Numbered from the stretch's first letter, positions 24,319-37,462 are shown. The stretch is 64,000 nucleotides of DNA from Enoplolaimus lenunculus (GCA_030248215.1 JASANG010001788.1:124001-188000); one strand, 5' to 3'. A program made the numbers and translations. Notes: generated from the sequence alone by a model not told the origin.

Positions 24319-26606
24319 ATGTTAACCAGCCATTTCGAGTTTGTATCATCATTTACAGAAGAACTTGAAAAACTGACACCTGATTCAGTAAGGGTAGTTG
24401 TTTCCGCTGTGACTCACACAAGGAAGAAAAACATTTAATGTTAATACTTGAAATAGTAAGCATTTTAAATATTTTGATTTATTTAAATTAAAAAATGATA
24501 TCTATTCGGTTTAAAATATTCCAAAACTGGTATGATTCGACGACAAACGATGTAGCGTATGAGAAAATACTCGAATCATAAAGGCTTAACGTTAAATATC
24601 ATATATATCAGATGCAAGTTCAAATATGAATACAATATAGATTTCGTTATTTTTATCGAGCAGAGTTTTACCAAAACTGTTATTATTCAACAATTGACGT
24701 AGAATTTGCGAAAAGACTCGAATCATAAAGGCAGAGTTATACACCCCTAAACGTAACATTGCCCAATTAAAACATGGTCAATGATTTTAATTACAAGGAA
24801 TAGTTGTATCAAGGCTTTACGTTCTTGTGAGATATGAAAGCACAAAAACGCGGGTTCAATTCCTTGTCGATTTGGGATTGTACATTTTATTTTTTGTGGA
24901 AAGGCGTTCTTAGAACAGTACCCCGCCAACCTGTGGGATGATTTGCACTACTGCAATCCAGAAATATACTGAGAATTAGTGGCGAACGATATGAAGTGAA
25001 GTTTTCTAAACTTGCGTTCAAGTAGTCATTAATTTTTGAAGCTTACTGTGGCTTAACACCAAAATTTGTTGAAACTTTTTTGCTCGCGAGGTTATTCTCA
25101 AAGCACACCCGTTCCATTAAAAATTCTAGTTTCTGCTTCTGCTATTAGTCACAAAAAATCAACATGTTTCTCGTGTAGCATATAATTGTAATTTACGTCA
25201 AATTAATTTAAAATTTAAAATTTTCGAAATTATATTCTTTGAACGCACAGAATTTTCCTACTCCTCGCAATGGAATAATAAAATTTATGCTCGTTAGCTA
25301 TCGCACTGATACAACTGTAAGTAAAATCCTTCTTTTAAACTCCAGTAGCGCCCGCAAAATTCAACAGTACTGCCTGGGATCAATCATAAGCACTACTTCA
25401 TTTGACAAAATAAAAAGTGTTTCTACTGCTTTTAAACATTCCAATATGAGTTATGAGCACTACGAGTATTTTTCAAAAAAATAATATTAATTGGTCAAAA
25501 ACAATCCCTGTCAGAGTTGCAGCATTTAAGCATAATACCAGTACCCGGATTTTTCTGGAAAAGAGAAATCCGAATAAATGAGTGTTGTACTGACCATGAA
25601 ACGTGCTAATGGAATTGATTTAGGTAATTGCGACGTGAGCAATTAAAAGAAAGGGATGTGGAACACCACTTTAGACCAATTCGAACCACACTACTTGTTG
25701 TCACAATTTATATTGGAACCTTTGTTCGCGAACTCGCTTCATCTAGGTCGTGTTAGATGGTTCTTTATAAATTTTTTAATTTGCATATCCATTATGCAGT
25801 GTGCACGTACAACTATATGGTTGATTCATATATATTTATATAAATTTATATATATATATTATTATTATTATTATTATTATAGAAATACATGTATATATGT
25901 AGGATAGCCTGATTTGGTTGCACATGGCTTTTGTAGCGATAATAAATTGTTGGCTGGCTATATCATTGGCATACGGGATTACTTGAGCAATCTGTACTGA
26001 ATGGCAATTTTTGTTTGGTTAAATTAATTATTTATATAGTTTTGTTTGATATTACTCTGGTTAGGAAGATAATTTTTTGGTTTTCGCAGATTGTTTGTAG
26101 TGGCCGCCTATCCGCATCCTTTCCAATTGTACTTGCAACAGAGTGCATAATATATAGGGTAAGGAATCGCTCTCATAAACATTACGACCCATATCTTAAT
26201 TAACTGAGTGTTTATTTTGACATATTAGCATATACTATTTTTGTATCAACGTGTGCGCTACTGAAATTGGCAAAAAGCAAGTTTATAGTGACAGAAAGAT
26301 TAACAGAGCGCGTGAGCACCTATAATACCTAGATTTTCAATTTTGTTCAATGGTTTGTTTCAACCGGTGCATAAAACTGCCAGGTGTGCTACATAACTAG
26401 TATTTTCTTAAATAGAGCATCGCATAAACTTGACTGAGCGACTTACAGAATGTGTACAAATAGCATCGAATTTATACAAAGGGAAACGTTGGTGCGAAAT
26501 GTTTTTGCACGAAATTTTTGCTTCTTTTGATGAATTTTTAACTGAGTCAATCGCAGTATCAAACGAAGACGTTGATCGCAAAAGAAGCCAACTGGTTTTG
26601 CAATAA
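24319..26606 (+). CDS. Five-exon gene, 161-residue uncharacterised protein
   Basis: Phase-consistent exons are 24319-24387 (MLTSHFEFVSSFTEELEKL, ending GATTCA|GTAAGG), 25251-25316, 25640-25746, 26090-26142 and 26416-26606 (TAA). The joined product is 161 residues. It is mixed hydrophobic and helical in character (TTLLVVTIYIGTFVRELASS; LTECVQIASNLYKGKRWC; FLHEIFASFDEFLTES) with no Cys pattern or catalytic motif I recognise. Weak points are the third acceptor (CGTGAG) and the donors at 25746 (GTCGTG) and 26142 (GTGCAT), so the middle of the model may be wrong. The first exon and the last exon are convincing. The introns carry a SINE-like fragment and an AT-rich microsatellite. Confidence 0.5.
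24745..24880. repeat. SINE-like or inverted-repeat fragment (intronic)
   Basis: It begins with tacacccctaaacgtaacattg, which matches the end of the TTAGGC-bearing element family. It then holds a B-box-like gcgggttcaattcc (24851-24864). It looks like two repeat fragments fused or nested. Confidence 0.35.
25844..25882. repeat. AT/TTA microsatellite
   Basis: A tatata run passes into (TTA) repeats inside an intron of the small gene. Confidence 0.8.
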
Positions 26607-26786
26607 TGGTTCACGAACCTGTTTACAGACGCGAAAAATCAACTAAAAATTTTACGAAACGTCGATTCATATATTCGCTGCAGATAATTTTAGAATTGCA
26701 TCGAGTGTCTATTGTCAAAGCAACTATGTTTGTTGTCACTGCTATTGCTGTCTAAAATGCTAAATTTGAAATTTAAAAAAACAACA

Positions 26787-26787
<1 letters not shown>

Positions 26788-26842
<55 letters not shown>
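26788..26842 (+). repeat. Poly(A) tract, 55 bp
   Basis: An uninterrupted run of 55 adenines lies about 180 bp after the stop codon of the 24.3 kb gene. It may be the tail of a retroposed sequence or a simple-sequence expansion. No target-site duplication was obvious. Confidence 0.9.
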
Positions 26843-26846
<4 letters not shown>

Positions 26847-27612
26847 GAAATATTATAAATTTCACGATTTCTACTTTCAGTAAACACTGGAAAACTGCCA
26901 AATAATGACGTTTGCGTAGGAGTAAAAAGAACAGTTGTACGTACTTAGTTTTACAGTCCATTAAATTACTCGAGGGAGACACCTTTGAAAAATTATTTTG
27001 AGGGTCAGGGACGTTCTTGAGCGTCGGCATTTTGTAATTGAAATTTTAAGTGTTGTCCTGCCGTTCGTCATGTCAAAAAATATTAATAAACGCACGGTGC
27101 GGCGTGGCGCCGGACACCGGCTCACGATTCATCTAAAATGCAGTTTTAATTGTGAGTTGGGCGCCGCGTGGCGTCCAACTGAGGCGTCCATGTGACACGC
27201 GACGCCGGCGGTGGACGGCGCGCGTAGCCCAGAAAAAAGTATAGAAGCGCATTCCAAGAAACAGTGCCTCGCTCCACCACGCACTTTACCTCAATTCCGC
27301 GGCTACAGTCATACTCGTATCAGCAATGAATTGTGGAAACACTACAAAGGCAGGGATGTAGTGCAGAAAATATACGGTATAAATAAATTCAATAAAACTA
27401 TTATTTCTCTTCCGAATTTGCCTGTTGATTTGAAATAGTCTGTTAAAATAGGTATATTGAGTTTGAAAACTTTTTCAAAAATTTATAAACAATAAAATTC
27501 AGCGAAATCAAAATCGAGTTAGTTGCAACGCCCCAACTAGTTTAAAGCGTTTTTGAAAGTTGTCTGTGCTTGATTCACTGTGATGTTTTTTAGAATTCAA
27601 CAGTTGTATTAA

Positions 27613-28018
27613 TGTAGCGACTCGAATAAGAGGAAGGTGATAATCAGAGGGAGGTCTCAATTTTGAGTACCAATCAATAGGAGCCGGTATTTCTAATAAG
27701 CGCATGGAGTCCCGAAACCATAATTACAGTCCATAAATATCAATTATCCCTAATTGCAGTGCATAAATAATTCCACGACCAAATAAGGTTGAGTTCGAAA
27801 CTTTAAAGCATACTTAAGTTTTGAAAATACATTCTTAATATACTTTGCATTATCACTCAAGTTTTTGTTATAAGACAAATAAACGTGAAATTATATTACT
27901 AGCGAAGGGCGGCGAAGGGCGGATTAAATTTAAATAACAGTTTGTAACCGTATAACTGGGATAACATCTGGAGAGGCCAAATAAATATCAGCCCCTCCCT
28001 CTTATTCGGGTCACTACA
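27613..28018. mobile_element. TGTAG(C/A/T)GAC inverted-repeat element, copy 1
   Basis: The left end is tgtagcgactcgaataagag, and the right end (ccctcttattcgggtcactaca) is its approximate reverse complement. Internal sequence (aaagcatacttaagttttg and ataaacgtgaaatta) matches the element at 48225-48665 in opposite orientation. No transposase frame. Confidence 0.8.
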
Positions 28019-28309
28019 GTATGTGTTACAGGAAGTAAGCGCGTAGAATGTAGAATGTTTTTTGTAAATTGGCATGCAGCTAATACGTCAACGTTTTCTT
28101 ATCGAGCATTTACCTTAGTAATTGTTAAACACTGCGCATTGTGTATGATTTCGCTGATACAGCTGCCGCTCGTTGATACGGTTAAAACCATTTGTCATCA
28201 CGTCAGTAGTTCTCCTTCAAGTTTTAACTCCTGTTTTCCGCAATTGTTTGATTAAAAAAATTGCCGGAAAAATCGCTTAATGAAAAAATAATAATTTTTG
28301 GTTTAATAG

Positions 28310-28320
28310 TTTCTTTGCAG
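28310..28320 (+). promoter_or_regulatory. Acceptor-like site before ATG (possible trans-splice site)
   Basis: TTTCTTTGCAG ends 29 bp before the ATG at 28350 with no upstream coding exon visible. In nematodes this is the usual layout of a spliced-leader acceptor. Inference. Confidence 0.4.
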
Positions 28321-28349
28321 GCTCATAATTTCAGTTTCAATAACTCTAA

Positions 28350-31300
28350 ATGCTTTCAAGTCTTAAAAACTGTCATGGCATTACTAAAATGCCCACTCGC
28401 ACCAATTTGAATTTATTTCGGCTAGCTATAACGCTAATGTACGTCGTCGAGCGTCTCTGTGTGCGTTCAATCTTAGCTGAAACCCTAAGTGAAAATGAAT
28501 TCGAAGCAATGTCCGCTGCTGATTTTTTGTCATGTGATCGTTACAGTAACGCAGCCGTTGCTGTAAGACGTCGCAAACGCTCAATATTTAGTGACGATAT
28601 CATGGCAGATTTTGATTGGTTGTACAGTGAAAACGAACTCTTTGAATACGAAGCCCGAGCGCGTCGTGTGAAACGCAAACGGTTCAGACGAAAAACAAAA
28701 GCGTACGATTACGATAGCGAGCCGTCTCCGCCTACCGGTAAGTTAGGTTTCACTGTGACGATATTGGACAAAATGCGACACTTGCGTATTTTTGTAATAA
28801 AATCGAAAAAATTTTGACTTTCTAGAATTGGTACAGCAACATTTTGTCGCGTAGACAACTCGTCAACCAACGTTTCGTAACTTGTTATCGTTTGCCTCGG
28901 CAATTGTTATCGTCTAAGCTTAGAAGTATGCTTGTGCTTAGGTTTAGGCTAAGGCAGCTAACTGTGACAAGTTTCAGGCGACGGTCTGTCGTAGCTGTAG
29001 CTTCATAAAACTTTTCTGACGTGCATTTATATTGTTTTATATTGAAATGCCTTCTGTCTATGTTTAATTGTTGTATTTTTTCTTAAAGTATCAAGGACTA
29101 GCACCAGGGGTCGAAGCGTTGTCACGTACACAACAAATACATGTACTTGCTCAACATTTTGTCCTGTGTGCACCTTTACGCCTTAAAACCTAACTAAGTT
29201 GAAGTTTTATGAATTGCTGGCGATAAAGGCATGAAACATTACAGTTTTTCAAGTCTAAATTTAGATACTTTTCAAAGTCTAAGCTTGAAGACTTGTCAGG
29301 GCAATTATTTTGATAACTGCTCCACTGTTGTAGAGCATGAACTATTGACATTGTCAAACAGGTAAATATTTAACTGTATTGTTGTAGAAGAAGAAAAAAC
29401 AGAACCACCTCCACCTACAACAACAACAACAGCAGCAGCAGCAACAACAACACCAACAACTCCGGGTGCTACCAGCAAAGCTGCGTTAAAATCTTTCACT
29501 GAACGATATTCTGCCGAACACATCAAGTATGATCCACATAGCGATAACACAAAATGTCAGATATCAAAATTTTGTTTTAAGCCACGTTTTTATAGCATCA
29601 TCGGACGTTTGACGCTCTAAAGCGTTGTTGTAAGATTTATAAAATAATATTAATTGAATCAGTTGTTTCAACTAAAAATATTGTCAAAATCCAATCGAAA
29701 CCGATTCGTAAAATGTTTCCTAACTCAATTATCGCATAATACGAAATAACTGAATAGCTAAATTAGGTTGCGTTATACTTTGTGCGACGCTCGACGCTAT
29801 TCACCGCCGTCCAGCGGCATCCGGCGTTGTCTATCGCCTTGCCTGCGTACGTTTTGAGAAGGGTCGAATAGGACATGGGTCAAACTTTATAAAAATCGTG
29901 TGGGTCTCTATGGGCTCTATCGGTCTATCAGCATCTAGAAAGGTGCGTAACTGTTTATGGTTTTTTGTTTATTTTAATGAGTTTTGCTTTGTAAACTTTT
30001 CTCAATAAATTGTTCCCGTCTTTACAAATAAGTTGCTTATGTCATTTTATGGTATAAATAGTCATTGTGGAAGATATGCATTAACACGTTTCAGTACACT
30101 GAACACAGTTTATTCGTTTCTATCCGAAACAGCGGCGAAATATTCGCAATCACCAGACAACATTAGATCTGGTTTAATCACCGGGATTCAAATGTTATCA
30201 AGGCAGTACTTTGCAACCAGTGTCGCGTTAATGCGATGCTACGCTGTCGAAATCGGTGCTGACATTAGCGGTTTAGATTGCACAAGTTGCGATTGGACCG
30301 TTCTTAGCGCCGGCGAGATCAAACAAGCATATTTGGAATTTATACAAAATAAAGCAAGTAATGAGGTTTCGGACGGTGTAACAAGCGTTTTACAAGCGTT
30401 GGCTGGAAAAGATTTAATTGCAAGGTAAACTGTAGTTTGCGATTTGAGCTTTGTATTGCAGCGGGCCTGATGTATCGTGTTGATCAGGGCGGTCCATGTA
30501 AATTATAAGTGCATACCTACAGAGCATATTAAGCCTAAGCCTAATCTTAAGTATATACCTGAGGTAAACGTAAAAATAGGCCTACTTGTAATACTAAGTG
30601 CAGCCAAATATTAAGTCTAAAGAACACAGCCTCTAAGTCCACCAGACTCTTGTCTCTCAATGCCATGACCTTATAATTGTGTGACGTCAGGGCCGTGATA
30701 CTTGGGTTGCTAGAGAACTTTATGAACACGGGTAAGTTTTCATTTCAAGAATTTTTCGGCTCGTGTACACTTTACCTAAGTACGCTTGGGCTTATGTTAA
30801 AGAAAAAGCGTGCCAAACTTTAAGCCCAAACCCCAGGGCCGGAGCAGCCACCCCCATACCCCTCATTTTGAGGCCCCCATCCCTAAAGGGGCCCCCACAC
30901 TAACCGGTTGAAACAAAAACAGCTTAAGTTTTAAAATGCGTCTGGCTTCTCTCTCGCTTCGCGTGCGAATTTGGGGGCCCACCCTGGAAGTTGAGGAAGC
31001 CCCCACCTTTGCCTGCTCCGGCACTGCTAAACCTTAATAAATGTAGGAAAAAGTGTGTAAGCACAACTTTATCTTTAAGGTTTATTAATAGGGGTTATGA
31101 TCATAAAACCAGTTGCTTCAGGAAGCATAGCTTTTTAGTGAAGCTTGTTTACAATTATTATTTTTGATTATACCGTAAAATAGAATAGAACATTTTGTAA
31201 ATTTTTTCAACATGTTTTATGTCGAAACTAATAATTCAAGGTTTTGTAATAGGAAAAAATTTCTAATAATTTTCAGATTACAATGCAGTAATAACTCATC

Positions 31301-32509
31301 TGCTGACACAGCGAATGCAGTCAATACTGTCACAACTGCGGCTCCCGTAGTAACCAGTGCTGACAGTCCAGAAACACAACGGTTGGTTGCTGAATTTTTG
31401 ACTGGGTTGGCCAACTGGGATTCAGTGGCACAAGCCAATATGCTCCTACAAATTAATTATATGTTTCAAAAGTTAATTGAAGAAGTCAATGACCCGGAGT
31501 AAGTTTTGGACAAGTTTTTCGATTGCCATAGTGTAACCGATACTTTTGAAATCACGTTTGCACACCGCAACACAATATTCTGGCATGATGGCGTCCATGC
31601 TACTATAAAGTCGGCACCCGGCAGCGCCCGTCACCCAAGCCCAAGCCACCTATCCTTGATGATCCCATTGTATCCTAATGCAATACAGGTAAATTAAAAC
31701 ATCAAAGAACGAGCGAGATTTAATCTTACATGACCTACAGATATTTTTATAAGCGACACTTATTTTATGTCATAAATACCACACGAATGTTAGAGGCACA
31801 GCAACTTATCCCTTAAATGGTGTTACATGTACCTCGGGGACCATATATATACAATAGTAGATACAACCTTGCCAGCGAAAACGCCAAACGCAATTTTAGC
31901 AAGAAATTCAACAACAATGTTTCGGTTTTAAAGATCTCCGAGGGTGGCCTGTGACTCCTGCGCACGCCCGTTTTCACTGTGTTCCCAACGTTGATAAAAA
32001 TGTTTCCTGATGAGGCGGTGGGTTTGGAACATGGGAACGTATTCCCTTATCAATCATGCCTTATTAAAAGTTCTACAATGCAAGCCAGTGGCTTATTTGA
32101 AGCTCAAAATGTGTTCTGTATCTGAGTGAAAAATGACACGGCTGCATCACGCGTTCAAGAAATTTTGCGTTTTCAACACAATTTCTTGACCTTGAAGCAT
32201 TGAAATGTTACTGAAATGTGACGCTTTAAAAACCGTAAAATTTCGACGCACAAATGTTTCCTAAATTCGGCACAGTGTATTTTTTAACTGTTGTGTTTTG
32301 AGGATGCGTTTTCATATTTTAGCTTAATTGTAATTCCTGAATACATGACCGATGAAGTATCGCTAGCCCTACATCCCTTAACATTAATATCTGCAAGAAA
32401 TCGAAAACTAACCAAAGACGAACGTCCAATGTGGAACGAATACTGGGCATATTTGCGTCGCAAACGCGGTTATCAACGGGAAAGAAGACGCCTTTTACGC
32501 GCTGGTTGA
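28350..32509 (+). CDS. Secreted orphan protein, 432 residues, five exons
   Basis: Exons are 28350-28737, 29388-29526, 30062-30424, 31277-31498 and 32323-32509 (TGA). All junctions are GT-AG and in phase. The N-terminus has a hydrophobic signal-like segment; an internal Met at 28389 (MPTRTNLNLFRLAITLMYVV) gives a better-placed signal peptide than the first Met. A basic cleavage-like site RRRKR follows, then a second basic stretch RRVKRKRFRRK. Exon 2 encodes a Pro/Thr linker (EPPPPTTTTTAAAATTTP) typical of O-glycosylated spacers. The rest is a helical domain with scattered cysteines (SLETAAKYS-like region; LDCTSCDW; LQCSNNSS). The C-terminus is strongly basic (YLRRKRGYQRERRRLLRAG). I recognise no family; a secreted, possibly proteolytically processed protein is the inference. 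The acceptor before exon 3 (AAATAG|T) is weak but is the only one in phase. AATAAA occurs about 265 bp downstream. Confidence 0.75.
30838..31022. mobile_element. GCCGGAGCAG inverted-repeat element (intronic)
   Basis: The perfect 10 bp ends gccggagcag and ctgctccggc bound a GC-rich 185 bp element (ccccatccctaaaggggccc in the middle). A related interior without the same ends occurs near 52530-52640. It lies in the third intron of the secreted-protein gene. Confidence 0.7.
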
Positions 32510-34309
32510 CTCAAGTCACTGAATTGTAGCGTTAAAAATTCAAGCTTCATTGCAGGAAAATGCGCTTCAGCTACCTTTGGAAAACATTTATTCATCACAG
32601 TGCTTCGATGACACTTTACAGTGGCATCATAATTTACGTTGTCCATAATCATGTATGTTTTATGCAAGTGTTTTTGAATGTAACTAAACGTTATATAACT
32701 GTGATAATGAAACAGAATGCTTTGATGTTGGGTATGAGGAATCCGTTTGTTATGAATACACAGCCATAGTTAATAAATAAAATCATGTTGTTGACATGTT
32801 CAGCAAAAAAATTTAACGGTAAGATTTACCAGTTACTGTCTACAAAGCTTTCCTGATCCCTGACCCTCACCGAGACTGTGTGCTCGAAATCATACACAAT
32901 GCTCAGTGTTTCACAGTGTTCGACTACTGGGAAGATTAGTTGTCACTTGTCGCGAACTCACTCAAAATTACCAAAGAGTGAGGTGGTTATATTGCGGTGA
33001 TACCAGGTGACAGTCAACGATTTTGTCAAATTATATTTTCCAGGCTAAGTCGATGCCAAATTTGACCAATGTGACCAATATTTACTTTGCGATTACTAAA
33101 ATAGAGTAACGCGCAGACACAGGCAAAATATCTGAATAGACTGCTTCAATTAAAGTCGATTTTTCCACTAAGGAAGCAATATACTTGATGCCAAAGGGGT
33201 TAAATATTGTTACCCGAGTAAATTATGCATATTTTATGTAATTTTACCTTTGAGCTCTGGAAATAGCAGATTATACTTAATACTCAACACATTTAGGCTG
33301 TTAAACTTAGCTTTCTCAAGTTTTCATCATACTAGTACGCATTAGTATAGTTGCCTGTTCACATCTTCAATGTGTATTTTAAAAAATCATACCGTTAAAT
33401 CCACACCCATTGTTTTTACGGTTAAAATTGCGGGGGGGGGGTGGCAAAATGTTAGTTCAATGGTTACCAGTGTAAACCTATAGGTAACGTTAGGGATAAG
33501 TGTTACAATTGAGATAAAATTGTGTTCGTGAACTTGCAGTATACAAATAGGTGTAATATATCAAATAGCAGTATTTACGGAAAAAATGACGTTAAACATG
33601 AAAAAAACGCGTTTATAACAGCCGTGATTTTAAAATTTAATACCATTTTTTTTAAATTCTGCCTTAATCGTTTCTCATGATCTTCTATATCCATTCTCTG
33701 GATTGCTAACGTTTGAATCGCACGTGGCAGCTCGATAATACACTGCGAAAAATGGTGAGTCGATTTGATTCTTTCTGAAATACGCTCTACGAGACTACTC
33801 AAACTGAGTCAAATTTGACTCCGCCAGGGTCAGGTCAAGTTCGAGCAACTGTGAGTCGCACGTTTGACTGTGGCGGTGTCGAATTTGACTCAATTTGTGT
33901 AGTCCCGTACAGCCTATTTCGAAGAGTGTTATTCTGGCTCACCATTTTAATGCAGTGTAGTTGTTGGACTCCTACTTTACTTATATACCTAAAATATATT
34001 TATGTGTGCAGTTTCAAAATGAGGCTCTTTAGGTCTCGGTAGCCACGGATAAACAGTGGTGCAAGGTCTCGGAGAACCATAAGAGGGATTAATATGAGTA
34101 GCCTATTTACTGGTATTGGGTTTTTTGTAGTCAACACCAATGCGGGCGGTCGGAAGGCGCAGCCAAGATCATGCCGATAACAATAACGCTTTCAACTTCA
34201 AAGTCAAACACACATAGCTATGAGCATTAACAAACTCAAAGCAAAGCTTAAAAGTTTGCCAACTTGTTGTTAATAACTGAAATTTTTTCGATTTCAATCT
34301 TTTAATCCC
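32510..34309. other. Intergenic
   Basis: No gene is supported. It contains the polyadenylation-like AATAAA near 32775, a G-run at 33430-33440 and the foldback element at 33739-33959. Confidence 0.45.
33739..33959. mobile_element. GAGTCAAATTTGACTC foldback element, copy 3
   Basis: The ends tacactgcgaaaaatggtga and ctcaccattttaatgcagtgta are inverted repeats. The interior has the family core (actcaaactgagtcaaattt and gaatttgactcaatttgtgt) around a gtgagtcgcacgtttgact centre. Confidence 0.85.
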
Positions 34310-34897
34310 ATGGACACCTCAAGAACATTTGCTCTGGTAGCCCAAGTGGGATTCATTGGTGAGAAAATACAAGCATTTGTGGAGTTTTTCTATTCCATAC
34401 ACCTGCGTATTCTACAGAATTGCTTAGGAAGCCAGGTTCGGGCGCAGCAGTACCCCATCGTACGTACTTACAAGTGTTCCTGTCTGACATCTACGGAGTA
34501 CATCTCAAGCAGCAACCTCATTCTATAATGAGCACTTTAAATAGATTTAGTCCCAGTCAATATAGGCTATTTGTGAAACATTTTCGACTAGAAACTTTTA
34601 CACAAAATCGTTTTATATTTTTGCATCATAAACACACATTCAAGACGGTCCGTAGTCACGAAACAAAAAATAGACCTTTTATTTAGCAAAACATTACAAA
34701 ATGGCGATGAAATCTTGGAAATGTTTTCTTTAAATAAATATGCGTTTAGATTCGTTATACTAATTTTCAAGTTAACCGACACATTGGACGTTCACTTGAC
34801 AAAAATATCGCGCAAAAATGTGCGTTTTGAGGATGTAGCATCGTTAGATTCATGCGTAGTTTTAATAATAGAAGTTTTTCAACGAAATTGTCGATGA
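34310..34897 (+). CDS. Fragments of an uncharacterised gene
   Basis: An ATG at 34310 opens MDTSRTFALVAQVGFI and ends at GGATTCATTG|GTGAGA. An in-phase acceptor ATTCTACAG at 34416 leads to LLRKPGSGAAVPHRTYLQVF and SDIYGVHLKQQPHSIMSTLN. A third stretch, after TTTTATTTAG near 34686, runs KTLQNGDEILEMF ... VRFEDVASLDSCVVLIIEVF to TGA at 34897. Codon use looks coding throughout, but I found no donor with the right phase between the second and third parts. Either an exon edge is wrong or the copy is broken. Family unknown. Confidence 0.4.
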
Positions 34898-37462
34898 AAA
34901 TTAAAAAATTTTAAATTTAAAATTTTGACGCCCTGACATATTCAACTGCAGTGTGAGCAACTTTATTTCTGGTGCGGTCACATTTTGAATTGCATATAAA
35001 CTTTGTTACTACTCAACTTTGTGATTTGATAAGTCTGCTGGCTCATGTATAGAACAGGGCCGCAACTGTAGTATAAGCATATTCCTAAGCGTAAGCCTAA
35101 GCCTAAGCAAAAAAGTTAGTCTAAAGTTAAAGCTTACTTACTCTATTACAGTGCCGCAGGACAAAGTTGCGGCCATGTTATGGGTCATCCTGAATATCTT
35201 ATTAATTTATACTATGCTACATATGCATTCAATGCGAAGACGTGCATGAGAGCCTTGCTGACCGCAGTAGCTTGAATATTTCACTATAAATTTTTATCTG
35301 TTGCATTTATGTCAGGATGGCATTGTTCAAAAATTAAACTCTCCACATTTTGAAAGTTTTTACGTGTAATTATTTCGCAGGTCAATAATAAATTTAACTC
35401 TGGTTATTGAAACGCTTAATGCGAAAAATAAGTTTACCTGTCGAGTCAAGGTTTACCAAAAATACAGATTTAACGTCATTTCATACAATGACGATAATGA
35501 CGTGTGCTTTTAAATTTGATCCCAAATTTCTATGCGACTGATTGAAATTTGATTCCAAACAGAATCAAGGATCGATCGCAATCGAATACAACTGTTTGTA
35601 AACGTTGGCTTCGATTTTACAAAAGTTAAATATTGCATCGTTAATACTCAACTGAAAAGCATCAATCATTAAAGTTTGCTTAAGAAAACTACTATCTTCC
35701 AAAGCAATCTCGATTCAGTTATAAAGCTTTTTAACTCATTTTTTATAAAATTTAATAAATACCAATAAGTTCTATGACGTAGTAAAACTTATGTCAATAA
35801 CATCTGATTTTTATTTAAAGGAATAGCTCAATATTACGCGATATCGTTTAAATATTTATCATTTGATTATTTTTTAAATTTATTTCTGTGGTTTGCCTTG
35901 TTTCATTCAACAAGGAAAAATTTCAAAGTTTAGTCATGACGCGGTTTTTTTGGCTGGATACCGGTTGTTAAATTAAGGTTTGATATGACTGACTACGCAT
36001 GACTGGCCCCGAACTATATTTGCTCATCAATGTTTTTTTGCAGCAAAGCTCACGCGAAAAATTTGTTTTAACTCTAAATTACAAATTGGGATTCTATTAA
36101 ATTCTGCTAGGAATGCCTGTTTTTTGTGTTTACAGAAATTTTGAAAAGAAATATATCCCATTATCTCTTGTCTTATATACGCCCTTGGCATGGGTTACAG
36201 ACATAATCATAATCCAAGAATGCATTCTTCACAAATAACACACTTTGCTCAGGCGTATATTCTTGTCAAAATATTTGGGGTGGGGGCTAAATAGCATAGC
36301 CTTTATAAAATATGCGTTTTTGGAACTGCGTTTAGACCAACACCAAATAAAAATATTCAGTAGCGGATCCAGAGTTTTTTCGTTGGGTCTCGCGATACAG
36401 CGAACGAAAACTTGAAACGAAGCGAGCAAGAAGGCAAACGGCACTTTAGTGACAGTTATCAAATAAAGTTTTGGCAATCTCTATAGTTACTTCCTTATGG
36501 CTACCGCGCACCAGCGCAAAAATCCTCCGCTGGATCTGCCCCATAAAAATATTTGTTTGCCACCAATTGATGATTTTCTAACGGCTCAGAAATCTACCCA
36601 CCGGAAACAACGGACACATGGTGTAAAAACCACTTACTTTTCGCTACATTATTATTCTCTTGACCAATGTCGTAGTATTAATCTCAAAAGTGGGAGACAT
36701 TTTCAATTTAACAAAAACGTCTCATAAAATCACGTTTCGGATGCAGGATATCTTATTGAAAAATCTGAGGTTTCGCAATACGATTCTGTCTCCTAAGTTA
36801 GCTTCGGCGTCACCTTTTCGGCTTCTTCTGAATACCAGTTCAATTTGCTTGCTGACTAAGTTAAACTATCATTCAGATGAGGGTCCATTGTAAAATAAAC
36901 ATCGAGATTGATGCGAATGAGAAGCGAAGGCAAACTTTTGTATTAAATCGTAATATGGTATTTTAGTATTTCACTGGTCGTGTCAATGGTCATATGTCCT
37001 GCTTCATATATTATTCTTTCAACAGCTCAGCAGACAAAAATCTATAAGATGATATGTGAGAAACAACGCGAGCGAGAAGCCAAACGCATTTTAAGTGATA
37101 AAACAGCATGAAATGTCATAAGTAAAAGTTGGCTGGAGAGTTACGAAGCGGGATTTAAGCCCCTAACCCGCCCAACAATTACGCCGCTGACTTCGTTTGC
37201 TGTGCTACCAGAACATCGCACTCGACATGGAGATATTAAACGAAAGATTGTCAGTTTTTACATATATTGAGCTCTGCAGCTCTTTCCGCATTATGCCAGT
37301 ATGGTTGGAATTTAATAAATTATTAATGTTTATTGTTCTCATTTTAGCTTTGTTAAGCATTAACAGTAAAACATTAATTTAAATAACGCAAAATTGTACA
37401 TTTTTTGAAATATTTTCATACCCAACAAAGTTTTTAGTAGAAATCGAAATTTATACTAAAAA
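34898..37462. other. Intergenic, repeat-bearing
   Basis: No gene is supported. It holds a TTAGGC-bearing element (35040-35178) and, at 36360-36450 and 37050-37190, pieces of a dispersed repeat recognised by gcgagc(a/g)agaagccaaac and by agtagcggatcca. Related pieces occur near 51100, 52600 and 59310. Confidence 0.45.
35040..35178. mobile_element. TTAGGC-bearing inverted-repeat element
   Basis: The left end gctcatgtatagaacagggc and the right end (gcaggacaaagttgcggccatg) are imperfect inverted repeats. The interior has aagcctaagcctaagc, the telomere-like hexamer on the other strand. Confidence 0.65.

Larger units (their letters stand above)
26843..28349. other. Intergenic; GC-rich patch and a MITE
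   Basis: Around 27090-27215 the sequence turns GC-rich (ggcgccg, gacgccggcggtggacggcg), unlike its surroundings, without a convincing coding exon. A transposon-like element fills 27613-28018. An acceptor-like TTTCTTTGCAG ends at 28320. Confidence 0.4.

Noticed and set aside
26690-27030. Minus-strand frames with poly-Phe
   Set aside because: They are created by translating the 55 bp poly(A) tract; no splice or domain support.
29388-29526. Repeat of ACA/GCA codons as a possible CRISPR or satellite
   Set aside because: It is an in-frame Thr/Ala/Pro linker within exon 2 of the secreted-protein gene.
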